The notes beneath the pieces were generated by a model. It did no database searches and was not told the DNA's origin. It saw nothing but the letters and a program-made list of their open reading frames with translations. Source: Cynocephalus volans (Eukaryota; Chordata; Mammalia; Dermoptera; Cynocephalidae). From it: 64,000 nucleotides of DNA. This document shows positions 1 through 8,536 of this stretch, in pieces. How positions within the stretch are numbered: the stretch's first letter is position 1; each line of letters starts with the position of its first letter. The stretch lies in contig NC_084461.1 in NCBI RefSeq assembly GCF_027409185.1, positions 190,422,501 to 190,486,500 of the forward strand. Direction: 5' to 3'. Position numbers and translations under genes: made by a program.

Positions 1-54
1 TTGGTCAATCCTCCATCTCTGTGATTCAAAAAGACAAAAAATAGCCATATGTAG

Positions 55-256
55 ATATTTTTACTTGTTTTTCTTTGGTTACTGATGAAGTCTGGCACAT
101 TGTTGGTATACTAACTGGCCAGCCGGAGTCCTTCTGTGAACTGATTACTCACTTTCTGTCAGGGTATCTGTCTTTTTCTTAATGATTTGTAAAAGCTCTT
201 TGTACATCAGGGATATTAACCCTTTGTCTATCCCATAGGTTGCATATAAGTGCTTT
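55..256 (-). repeat. L1 LINE relic
   Basis: The wording around 190-240 (short phrase 'atattaaccctttgtctat') is typical of the reverse complement of old mammalian L1 sequence. It is short and diverged, and the boundaries are approximate. Confidence 0.5.
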
Positions 257-265
257 TTTGGCATA

Positions 266-397
266 CACAGATGCTCCTCAACTTACAACAGAGTTATGTC
301 TTTATAAACCCATAAGTCATAAATGCATTTACCCCAATAAACCCATTATAAAGTTGAAAAATTACAAGTTGAATCATCCTAAGTCAGCATCATCTGT
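266..397. mobile_element. Tigger-like DNA transposon relic
   Basis: Both ends carry matching inverted termini (starting 'cacagatgctcctc' and ending 'agcatcatctgta'). The interior refers to itself in inverted orientation ('aacttacaac', 'taagtcataaatgc', 'acaagttgaat'). This fits a short non-autonomous TcMar-Tigger-type element. The following SINE inserted just at its right end. Confidence 0.5.
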
Positions 398-412
398 ATA
401 TGCCTAGTTTTC

Positions 413-569
413 TTTTCTTTTTTTTTTTTTTTTGTCTTTTTTGTGACCGGCCGCACCACGCTCAGCCAGTGAGCACACCGGCCATCCCTATATAGGATCT
501 GAACCCGCGGTGGGAACCCTGCTGCGCTCCCAGTGCCACACTTTCCCGAGTGCGCCACGGGGTCGGCCC
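413..569 (-). mobile_element. tRNA-derived SINE, 'gcgctggga' type
   Basis: On the minus strand this has RNA polymerase III A- and B-box-like sequences (B box near 'gggttcagatcc'), a right part ending in 'gtgcggccggtcac' and a poly-A tail (poly-T at 413-433). It is flanked by an 18-bp perfect target duplication, tgtatatgcctagttttc, at 395-412 and 570-587. The same SINE type recurs at 23878-24021. Confidence 0.9.
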
Positions 570-1016
570 TGTATATGCCTAGTTTTCAAAGAATCAAATT
601 ACACAATGCTCAGGTCACACACATACTTATATCCTTGCCCCACTTGCTACTGATCTGTAGAGAGCAAGAGAATACAGCTTTATTTCCAGCTAGCCAGGTG
701 TCCTGACACCACCCCACTCTTCCATCTTTTCCCTCCCTCAGAAATGTCATTCTGTCGTGTAGTAAATCCTCAACTGTCTTTGCCTGTTCCTGCACAGACA
801 GTGAGACCTGCTCTGACTGTTCTGTCTGTTGGCTGCCACCCCCCCCCCCGCCACAAGGCTCTGAAGTCCTTGGAGACTGTGTCTGCTACCTCAGTCCACC
901 CAACACATACCACAGTGCTGGGCCCAGAGCAGACATCAGGAACTGAGTGCAGAGGGCACAATGAATCCCTGCTTCCACTCCCCTAAAGTCCCTGGATGCC
1001 CAGCTTGCTCACCCAC

Positions 1017-1146
1017 CCATGGACTGGAAGCCTCCAGACTTCTTCTTCTTTTTGTTTTGGGCTCGCACCATCTCCCGGGTGTCCGGTTCCACGTCCGAGG
1101 TGCATTCTGAAGTGGGGAAGGTGGGCAGGGGTCTGCCAGGCCCCAG
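1017..1146 (-). CDS. DDX54: DDX54 coding exon 2
   Basis: Second coding exon of the DEAD-box RNA helicase DDX54. The minus strand has an acceptor ending CCCCCCAG just above 1146. The exon then encodes [20 protein letters not shown], continues through a lysine run (NKKKKK) and ends in SGGFQSM plus the first base of a glycine codon. The donor GTGGGT begins at 1016. The reading frame enters at phase 0 from exon 1 and leaves one base into a codon. The residues follow the known mammalian DDX54 N-terminal region just before the helicase Q-motif. The helicase core itself lies beyond the left edge. Confidence 0.95.
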
Positions 1147-1324
1147 CTGGGGGGGAAGAACAAAGAAGCTGCATCACTCCAGGCATAATCAGATCACTGT
1201 GGGTAGGAAGGGTGCTGTGCTGTCACCCGTCTCTCCCCCATTCAAGCAGCTGACTCTCTAGATCTCATGACTCCTTTGCTAAAAGATTCTCCTTTGACTG
1301 GGCCAGAACACGGCAAAGGGTCAG

Positions 1325-1545
1325 AGTGGGTTCTGTAGATAGACTGCCTGGGTTTGAATCCCAACTCTGTCACTTACCAGCTGTAAGGACTCAGGCAAGG
1401 GACCTAATGTCCCTGGGTGTGTGCTTCCATATCTGGAAAATGGGGATGACAAGAGCTGATGCCTCACAGGGTGTTGTGAGATAAAATGGGTAAGTGCAAA
1501 GCTTAGAAAGGCACATGGCTGATGGCATTATTACCACCACCACCA
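1325..1545 (+). repeat. MIR SINE relic
   Basis: Contains the MIR core in order: 'tgggtttgaatccca', 'ctctgtcacttaccagctgt', 'gaaaatggggat' and 'gggtgttgtgag'. It is old and diverged, with no target duplication visible. Confidence 0.75.
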
Positions 1546-1562
1546 TCATCATCATCATCATT
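1532..1562. repeat. (CAC/CAT)n microsatellite
   Basis: Trinucleotide run of cac units changing to cat units. It lies within or at the edge of the MIR and antisense to no gene exon. Confidence 0.9.
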
Positions 1563-1837
1563 CCTGGCCTGTCATTCAAAACTCTTGAAATGAAAAACTT
1601 TAAAGAGCCAGAAAACATCTGCCATGTGTGAGGTACTAGACTTTTTTAAGCTGTCCTGCCCACTCCCCACTGCAATCTCCTTTCTCATCCATCACCCCAA
1701 TTCTGGTTCTCTCAAGCCCAGCCTCCTGTATGCCCATTTGTCACAGCACATCTAAATCCAACCCAGACATCGCCTTCGGGCAGCCTTCTCAGACTACATG
1801 GCTGTCCTCTTCCTCTCAGAAATAGCATTTATGAAGC

Positions 1838-2216
1838 ACTAATTCTTAAGCACTAAAATTCACATGGCACTTACTATAAGTCAGGTGCTACTCCAAGCAT
1901 TCATATAACTTAACCCACTTAATCCTTACAATGACCCTGTGAAGTGGGTACTATTTTTTCTTTTATTTGGGGTGGCTGGACTGTACAGGGATTGAACACT
2001 GGACCGTGGTGTTATTAGCACCACGCTCTAACCAACTGAGCTAACTGACCAGCCCCCCAAGCTAACTGGCCAGCCCCCAAGTGGGTACTATTATGTCTAT
2101 TTTACAGACAAGGAAACAGGCACAAAGAGGTGAAGTGACTTGCCCAAGGTCACACAGCCAGCAAGTGGGGCATTAGGGATTTGAACCAACTTCAGAGTCT
2201 AGGTTTTTTCCACTGT
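1838..2216 (-). repeat. MIR SINE relic split by a younger SINE
   Basis: Reverse-complement MIR: 'cacttactataagtcaggtgc', then 'aatccttacaatgaccctg', then 'ttttacagacaaggaaac', then 'cttgcccaaggtcacacagc'. It is interrupted by the tRNA-derived SINE at 1956-2078. Rejoining across the insertion and removing one copy of the duplication restores a continuous MIR. Confidence 0.85.
1956..2078 (-). mobile_element. CYN-type tRNA-Ile SINE, monomer
   Basis: The minus strand reads as a tRNA-Ile-like head (gctaac..agttggttagagcgtggtgct), a B box and a short A-rich tail. It is flanked by a 14-bp perfect duplication, aagtgggtactatt, at 1942-1955 and 2079-2092. The 5' end of the element is partly duplicated: 'gctaactgaccagcccccca' is followed immediately by 'gctaactggccagccccc'. 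Confidence 0.9.
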
Positions 2217-2504
2217 GATCCCTCTGTGATCCACTACAATCTTCTGGGTCAAAGCCACAGCCTGTCTTGCAAAGTCTGTGAGCTAAGAATGGTTTTTACC
2301 TTTTAAAGGATTGCCAAAATAAATAAATAAATGAATGAATTGAAGCAGACAGTGATCTTATATGGCCCCACAAAGCCTACAAGATCTGCCATCTGGCCTT
2401 TTACAGAAGTTTGCCCTTTTGTAAACCCCTGCTGTAGGTACACGAAAACAAAATGCCTAGAACACGCAGGTTCCCCCGCAATATTTACTGAATGAGTAGA
2501 CTGT

Positions 2505-2690
2505 ACAGATGCCATGTCATTTAATCTCTTCAACAATCTTTGAGGTACATACAATCATCTACTGTCTACAGATGTGGAAAGTGGGACACAGAGAGGTTAA
2601 GCAACTTCTTCAGTGTCTCACAGCCAGCACAGGTTTGGGCCAGATTTGAACGCAGGGCTGTGTCTGATCCACACATACAGACTCCTGTTC
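2505..2690 (-). repeat. MIR SINE relic
   Basis: Reverse-complement MIR recognised by 'catttaatctcttcaacaa', 'cagatgtggaaa', 'cagagaggttaagcaactt' and 'cacagccagc'. Confidence 0.75.
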
Positions 2691-2942
2691 TTTGGTATTC
2701 ACTACCTGTGCCCACTTGTGCTGTTCATTACATTTTGTGGTTTCTCCACATTTATTGAGCACCTACCATATGCCAGGCACTGGCTAGACTTGGGGGAAAA
2801 CAGTGAAATAAGGCCTTATCCAGTCCCTGTCTTGAGGTGTGGTCCTTTCTCTTTATATAAATGCCCACTTATTCATCTCCTTACCCAGAGCCTACTCTGT
2901 CACATTTGCCACCCCCTCCCCCATGTGCATACATTTGGCATG

Positions 2943-3165
2943 CAGCATTGGGAATGACACCAGACTATACCAGGTCTGAATCCTGGCTCTCCCACTCACA
3001 AGCTGTAAGGTCTTGGTCACGGTTTTTGTCCCCTCTAGGACTCAGTTTCCTCCTCCGGAAAACGGGAGTGACAGTACTCAGTGCACAAGGTTGGTGTTAG
3101 GATTAAAGGAAAGCTCTTAGCACGGAGCCTAGTACACAGTAAACGGCCAACGGATACAAGTTTAA
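2943..3165 (+). repeat. MIR SINE relic
   Basis: MIR in sense orientation, with 'tctgaatcctggctctccc', 'ctcagtttcctcctc' and 'gcctagtacacagtaaacg' near its end. Confidence 0.75.
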
Positions 3166-3299
3166 TTTACTGTTAGTCTCCCAGAGGTTTGGGGACGTCA
3201 CTGTCTCAAGCCACGGGGTCCGTCGTCTCCTCAATTCAACCTCTCAAAAACGCCCCAAACTCTCAGTCATATCTTTTGCATCCGCACTTTTCATTGGGC

Positions 3300-4290
3300 G
3301 AATGGGAACTAGGATCCGCCCCCTAGGCAGGAGGTAGCCAATGAGGGGCGCGCCACCAAGAGCCGGCAGGAAGCTCCGCAGGCCCCAGCGTCTGGAACCA
3401 GGAGGCTCCGGCCGCCGGACTCGGGGAGTGACAGTCCCCGAGACACGTGATCAGGCCGGCGGTCCGGAGCCTCCGTTCCCGGGCCGGCAGACTTCCTCTC
3501 CACCCTCTGCCGTGCCCACTCCCCAGCTGGGGAAACTGAGGCCGCAGGGCGCTGCTCGGAGCCGGGTCTCGGGTCCCAATGTGTATCCCAACCCCGCGTT
3601 CCTACCTTCTGGGCCCGGGCGTCATCTTCCGCCTGGATCTCAAACTCTCCGTCCTCTGAGTCGCTTCCGCGAACCTGGGCGGCCGCGCCCCTGCGCTTTC
3701 GAAGCCCCTTCTTCTTCCTCCACTGAGCCATGGCAGCTGGCGACCTAGGCCCGGCCGCCGGGCGATCGCCGGCCGCCATGAGGGCCCCCGCACGCGGAAC
3801 CCGGAAGGGGGCGGGGCTACGGGGACGAACCAACTGAGAGGCCGGGGGAGGCGCCGCTCCCACGCGGCCTGGCCTGCGCTCCTCCCTGTGCCCGCAGCCC
3901 CAGGAGACCTAGTACACACACCTCCGACTGGCCGGAGAGGACCCTCTCGGTGGCTTTGAGGAACTCCGGGGCGTCAGGAACGGGATGCCCCGCCCCCCCG
4001 GGCGCGAATGGTCCGGCTCGCGTCCGCCCCGCTGCAGGCTGGTTGCTGTTTGCATGATGCGCACGCTGAGCACAAGTCGCTAGGGCCCTGCTGCCCCCGG
4101 GGAGTGGGTCCGCGCGCGGTACCCACCGGGTCCGGGGGATTCCCGGCTGCAGGTTAACGGGGGTCTCGGATGCACCGCGTGCCGCGGGTGCCCGTACGCC
4201 CCGCGTCCCCGCGCCCTTCCCGAGACATCAAGACCTGGTGGGGACAGGCGCGTGGAGGGGGCGCTGAGATTGTATCCGACGCCTGAGAGC
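3300..4290. promoter_or_regulatory. CpG-island bidirectional promoter, DDX54/RITA1
   Basis: GC-rich, CpG-dense segment covering the DDX54 start codon and the region upstream of RITA1. Visible elements include an ETS-type site (acccggaag, 3799-3807), an overlapping GC box (gggggcggggc, 3807-3817), a CCAAT box near 3338 and an E-box CACGTG near 3445. There is no TATA box. The head-to-head layout (DDX54 minus, RITA1 plus) suggests a shared housekeeping promoter. The transcription starts themselves cannot be placed from sequence alone. Confidence 0.75.
3606..3779 (-). CDS. DDX54: DDX54 coding exon 1 (N-terminus)
   Basis: First 58 codons of DDX54, an ATP-dependent DEAD-box RNA helicase of the nucleolus that also acts as a nuclear-receptor corepressor (known for the family). 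On the minus strand ATG is at 3779-3777. The peptide starts [20 protein letters not shown], continues with a basic stretch ([10 protein letters not shown], a likely nuclear/nucleolar signal) and an acidic serine stretch ([10 protein letters not shown]), and ends ARAQK. The donor GTAGGA starts at 3605. A second in-frame Met at codon 17 is a possible alternative start, but the upstream ATG matches the usual mammalian start. Exon 2 is at 1017-1146; the helicase domain is outside the window. Confidence 0.95.
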
Positions 4291-4302
4291 CAAGATGCTT
4301 AG

Positions 4303-4308
4303 GTAGGA
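4303..4308 (+). other. RITA1: Possible donor of RITA1 noncoding exon 1
   Basis: A GTAGGA donor follows 'atgcttag' at the right edge of the CpG island. RITA1 needs an upstream noncoding exon if the acceptor at 5046-5047 is used. This is the most natural nearby donor, but transcript evidence would be required. Confidence 0.3.
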
Positions 4309-4409
4309 GAATAAGTCAAGAATGCCGGGACTTCGGGCATTAACCGGGCCATTCACGTGAGGATCGCAGAATGTGGAGCGGTGGGGGTGGGGAGGGCGCG
4401 ATCCCCCAG

Positions 4410-4640
4410 TAGCAGAGTGGTCGAGTGCACAAGTTCTGGATTCATATCAGGTTCCGCTTCCACTGTCTTAGCTTTATAGGTGTAACCTGCACATGTGACT
4501 TCACCATTTGAAGCCTCAGCTTTGTGATTCTTGAAATGGACGTAATCGAAGCTACTTCACAGGGCTGTTGAGAGGATTGAATGAGGCAATGCTTGTAAAG
4601 CTCTTTGCACTAGGTAGGCATGGGATCAATACTGTGTATC
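4410..4640 (+). repeat. MIR SINE relic
   Basis: Nearly complete MIR from 'agcagagtggtcgagtgcac' through 'gagaggattgaatgaggcaa' to 'gctctttgcactaggtaggc'. Confidence 0.75.
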
Positions 4641-5047
4641 ATTATCCCCACCCCCATAAATATACACAGGATATAGGGAGCTGCCTGTCTTCCCCTCCCA
4701 CCATACTATGTTTTCTTGTTGGTGCCAAAATGGGCACCGGTGCCTTCTCTCCTTCATCCCCCTAGTTATTCTACAAATATTTGTTGAGCACACACTGTAT
4801 GCAAGAAGTGCATATTTATTTATTCATTAAATATTTCCCAGTAGCAGCTCTTTCCCTATCATTATGACAACTAAAAAAATTCAAACAAATTTCCAAAGTG
4901 TCCCAAGGTTGGTAGCTCCCCTTTGAGAAGGACTGGTTGGGGACAACTAGACCCTTTGGCCCTTGGAATGGGGGCTTCACAGATTACCAGTCTTCCTTGG
5001 CTGGCACTGCTACTGGCTAAGGGTGCCACCCTGACCACCTTTCACAG

Positions 5048-5111
5048 GGAGCCCTGGAGGCAGGGCCTGGGGGGCAGAGCATACCAGCTCTCACCCAGGT
5101 CCACAGGCAGC
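5048..5111 (+). other. RITA1: RITA1 5'UTR part of coding exon 1 (predicted)
   Basis: A pyrimidine tract ending 'cacctttcacag' places a good splice acceptor just before 5048. This leaves a 64-base leader ahead of the ATG at 5112. The reading frame stays open upstream to an ATG at 4923, so an N-terminally extended product is formally possible if this acceptor is not used. Confidence 0.5.
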
Positions 5112-5413
5112 ATGAAGACCCCTGTGGAGCTGGCCATAAGTGGGATGCAGACCCTCCACCCTCAGCGCCACTGCCGGGGAGGCTACCGGGTCAAGGCCAG
5201 GGCGTCATATGTGGATGAGACTCTGTTTGCAAGCCCTGCAGGCACCCGGCCCCCCCCACCAGACTTTGACCCGCCCTGGGTGGAGAAGACTAACAGAACC
5301 AAAGGAGTGGGCACAGGGGCATCTCAGGCCTTGGGGGCCAGAGGGAGCTGTGAGACCACCCCCTCAAGGGGCCGCACCCCAACCCTCACACCAAGGAAGA
5401 AGAACAAATACAG
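5112..5413 (+). CDS. RITA1: RITA1 coding exon 1
   Basis: N-terminal 100 codons plus two bases of RITA1, the RBPJ-interacting and tubulin-associated protein. It removes RBPJ from the nucleus and damps Notch transcription, and it also binds tubulin (known for the family). The product begins MKTPVELAISGMQTL and contains the conserved SYVDETLFASPAGT (residues 32-45), a proline-rich DFDPPWVEK and a basic RKKNKYR end. The donor GTAACA starts at 5414, splitting the arginine codon (AG|A) that is completed at 8032. The start matches the mammalian protein, which is 269 residues in human; this one is 268. The gene stands head-to-head with DDX54. Confidence 0.96.
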
Positions 5414-5454
5414 GTAACAGTGTGGGGAGATGCACTCCTGTACTCAATGTAGCC

Positions 5455-5680
5455 ACCTGGGTTCCTGTTAGAATTCTGCTGGCCACCTGCTCTGTGATCT
5501 TGGGCAAGTACCTTGACCTGTCTGAACTGCGCTTTACTCATGCGGAAAATAGGACCAATGATTCTTACCTAGTGGGATCATTGAGAGGATTAAATAAGAG
5601 ATGGGTGCACAGCGCTTGGCACAGTAACCTAATGCTTAGGGAGCTCTTAATAAATGGTAGTGTTGATCATTGTGATGGTG
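5455..5680 (+). repeat. MIR SINE relic
   Basis: Sense MIR with 'ctctgtgatcttgggcaagt', 'gagaggattaaataag', 'gcgcttggcacagtaa' and a terminal 'ttaataaatggtagt'. Confidence 0.75.
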
Positions 5681-6031
5681 GAATCCCCATCCCCAAATGT
5701 CACAGATGAGGCATCTGAGGCCCAAAGGGGTCAAGTGACTTGCCCAAGATCACAGAGAAATTTGCATGATTATTAATGTTGTTGATCTGTGAAATGACCT
5801 AGATGTGGTGTTTTCGAATTTCAGCAAATCATTTTGAAAATAGGTCTTGCTACATTTTCATGAACAAGTTAAAAAAAAATAGTTGATGGTTACTGTTATT
5901 AATTAGGTTAGAATTAGATTATTTGGATTATTTCGGATTAATATCAGCCTGGAGGGAGGTGTCTGGTGATGTGCTACATGGCTGAATCCTCTTTATTGTT
6001 ATCAGCGGTTTGGACAAAGACCCAGAAGACT

Positions 6032-6414
6032 GGTATATTAGTAAACTAGGGCCACCATAACAAAATACCACAGACTAGGTGGCTTAAACACACAAATTTA
6101 TTTTGTCATAGTTCTGGAGGCTGGAAGTCTAAGGTCAAAGTGTTAGCTGGTTTGGTTTCTCCTGAGGCTTCTCCTTGCCTTGCAGATGGCCACCTTCTCA
6201 CTGTGTCTTTCCACAGCCTTTTCTCTGTGCACCACACACTCCTGGTCCTCTTCTTCTTCTTATAAGGACACCAGTCCTATTGGATTAAGGCCCTACCCTT
6301 ATAACCTCATGTAACCTAAATTACCTCTTTAAAGGCCCCATCTCCAAATATAGCAACATTTGGCATAAGTCTTCAACGTATGAATTTTGGGGAGATACAA
6401 TTCAGTCCATAACA
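6032..6414 (-). mobile_element. MLT1-type MaLR LTR
   Basis: Solo LTR of a mammalian apparent LTR retrotransposon, antisense. Diagnostic pieces are 'accataacaaaataccacag', 'ttctggaggctggaagtc', 'cttcttataaggacacc', 'aattacctctttaaaggccc' and the end 'aattcagtccataacaa'. It is ancient, with no coding part left. Confidence 0.85.
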
Positions 6415-7054
6415 ACTGAGCAATTAAATGTAGGGTCATCAGATGAGAGAAATGAGAATGGGAATAGTGCCTATTGAAAGAAATAAAACTCAACAGAGAT
6501 AAAAGCAGGAATCAGTTATCCTCTCAGGTTGAGGACCACACACCGACAGTTCTGACAAGGCAAGATCAGGATGAGTTTAGCAACACTGACACCTACAACG
6601 TGGCTGAAAACGCTAATATAAATGTCGGTTGCAGTAACAGAAGTATGGTTTCCATGACAAGGGAGGTCATAGTCAACCACATGCTCACCTGGAGGATGGA
6701 ATTTTCTTCTGGATGCTAACAAGTAGAGGGTATCAAGTAAGGAGGCACGTAAGAGGTAGAAAAGTCACTGAGCAAAAACTTCGGCACTAGACAGACATAG
6801 GCATCAACTGGTTATAGTTTAAGCAGCTAAACCAAGTAGCAAAAGGTTGACATTTCAAGGACTTGCAATTTGGAGATGGAAGCACTTTTGGTCCTGGCCA
6901 AATACTATGGGTGTGGCACCTTGTAGATATGCCTAGAATATTTGTTGGATTAATTTTTGTAAAATTGCTGAACGAATCTAATTGAAGACCAGAAACCTTG
7001 AAAGCACTCATTTCTGATTTCGCATTTGATAGCTTGGATCCTTTAGCCAGTCTG

Positions 7055-7250
7055 AATTTGAGTCTTATCTCTACTACATTCTTGCTTTGGGGCCTTACCC
7101 TACTTATGCTTCGGTTTCCTTATCTGAAAAAGGGGGTTAATTTTGATATTTACTTCGTAGGCATGTTGTGAGAAATTATGAAATAATGCATGTGACATGC
7201 TGAACCCTGAGCCTGCAAATGAAAAGCCCTGAGTAATTATTCAAAATTTT
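7055..7250 (+). repeat. MIR SINE relic
   Basis: Weak sense-orientation MIR with 'ggtttccttatctgaaaaag' and 'ggcatgttgtgagaaattat'. Confidence 0.55.
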
Positions 7251-8031
7251 AAAAAGCTTTTCCGGTGGTGGGGCCAGGCCAGCTTTATAAAAGAAGCTCA
7301 AACTGAATACCCTCTACGTGCCAAGCATTGTGCTTTCCAGTTTCAAGTACAGAAGGAGGGGCCACAGGACTGCAAGCTGATGAGGCCTCTAGGAAAAAGA
7401 AAAAGTGGTGGGTAAAAGAAAAAAGTAAAGGCTACAAAAACTAAGGTTAGATTAAGTCTCAGCTGCAAATGACAGAAAACTTACTGGCTTCAGCAGAAAA
7501 AGGGCACTTGGGGCTCACGTATCAGGGCTCGATCTGTGTGCTTTCCCTGCATGTCCTTTGATCTCCAGTGGGAGTGAGATGGCCACAAGTTGCTTTGGGC
7601 TGACATCCTGTCAGCTTAGCAAGGAGCAAGGCCAGGTGGCAGAACAATATCTCTTTCCTAGTAGATTCAGCAAGTGTCCTAAATCAGACTCTCATTGGAC
7701 AGACTTGAGTCATGTGGCTCTTCCTGAACCCATCAGTGTGGCCAGGATGATGGAATATGCAAATTGACCAGGCGAGGGGCACATGCCAGGGAATGGGGTC
7801 AGGATGCAGGGGGCTGGGGTGTTTCACAGGGGAAGTACAACAGAGCTGGGAGCAGTGGTACGTACATAAGAGGACCATTACCTCCCTGTGGGTGCTGGGG
7901 GACTCCTGAGATCTACAGGCAACCCTTCTCTGCTGCTGTGGGTGTCTGCTAGGGGCTGGGGGGTGGGGAATGTTAAGGTTTTTAGGGGTCATTCATCCCC
8001 CAGCTCACTGTGAGTCTCTTCTCTTTGCCAG

Positions 8032-8536
8032 ACTGATCAGCCACACTCCGTCTTTCTGTGATGAGTCATTGTTTGGCTCTCGACCTGAGGGCACCAGCTG
8101 GGAGGCCCCAGGGATGGCAAAGGGCGATGCTGCGAAACTCCGTGCCCTCTTCTGGACACCACCAGCTACTCCCAGGGGCAGCCACTCACCTTGCCCCAGG
8201 GAGACACCTCTGCGAGCTATTCACCCAGCTGGTCCCTTGAAGACAGAGCCCAGGATAGCGACAGACGCAAGGAAGCTGTCTGTGGGTGGGTTAGACCCTC
8301 CATGTCCTCTGAGGCGGCGTTCCCATTCCCTCACCCACCTGAATGTCCCCAGCTCTGGTCAGCCAGCTACCATTGTCCCCCACACAAATGGACCTCAGGA
8401 TCCCAAGACATTTGCATCAGGGGTGACCTTCCAAAGCCCCCTGCTGACTCCTAGGGCTCACTCAGTCAGTGTTTCAGTACCAACTACCCCCCGACGGGGT
8501 GGGACCACCCAGAAACCAAAGCCTCCTTGGAAATGA
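8032..8536 (+). CDS. RITA1: RITA1 coding exon 2 (C-terminus)
   Basis: The acceptor 'ctctttgccag' precedes 8032. The exon completes the split Arg codon and runs to TGA at 8534-8536, giving 268 residues in total. It opens with SFCDESLFGSRPEG (residues 108-121), a second copy of the exon-1 motif, followed by KLRALFWTPPATPRG (residues 136-150). The FWTPP there is the hydrophobic-Trp-X-Pro type motif by which RITA1, like the Notch RAM peptide, docks on RBPJ (established for the family). The remainder is Ser/Pro/Arg-rich and ends KPKPPWK, the region associated with tubulin binding. The frame is intact, so the gene looks functional. Confidence 0.96.

Larger units (their letters stand above)
1..1016 (-). 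other. DDX54: DDX54 intron 2 (part)
   Basis: This is the part of the DDX54 intron between coding exon 2 and the left edge of the window. It contains an antisense L1 relic (about 55-256), a small terminal-inverted-repeat DNA transposon relic (about 266-397) and a SINE with a clear target duplication (413-569). The stretch 590-1016 shows no feature I can name beyond a poly-C run near 839. Confidence 0.8.
1147..3605 (-). other. DDX54: DDX54 intron 1
   Basis: Intron between the first two DDX54 coding exons. It is filled with MIR copies (1325-1545, 1838-2216, 2505-2690, 2943-3165), one SINE (1956-2078) and a CAC/CAT microsatellite (1532-1562). Its last 300 bases run into the CpG island and include a CACGTG E-box near 3445. 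Confidence 0.85.
5414..8031 (+). other. RITA1: RITA1 intron
   Basis: Intron between the two RITA1 coding exons. It holds MIR copies at 5455-5680 and 7055-7250 and an antisense MaLR LTR at 6032-6414. The stretch 7440-7790 reads like an old interspersed repeat that I cannot assign, and I see nothing nameable in 6415-7050. Confidence 0.85.

Noticed and set aside
3341-3748. 135-codon plus-strand frame over the DDX54 first exon
   Set aside because: Shadow of the CpG island and of DDX54 on the other strand; it has no recognisable protein content.
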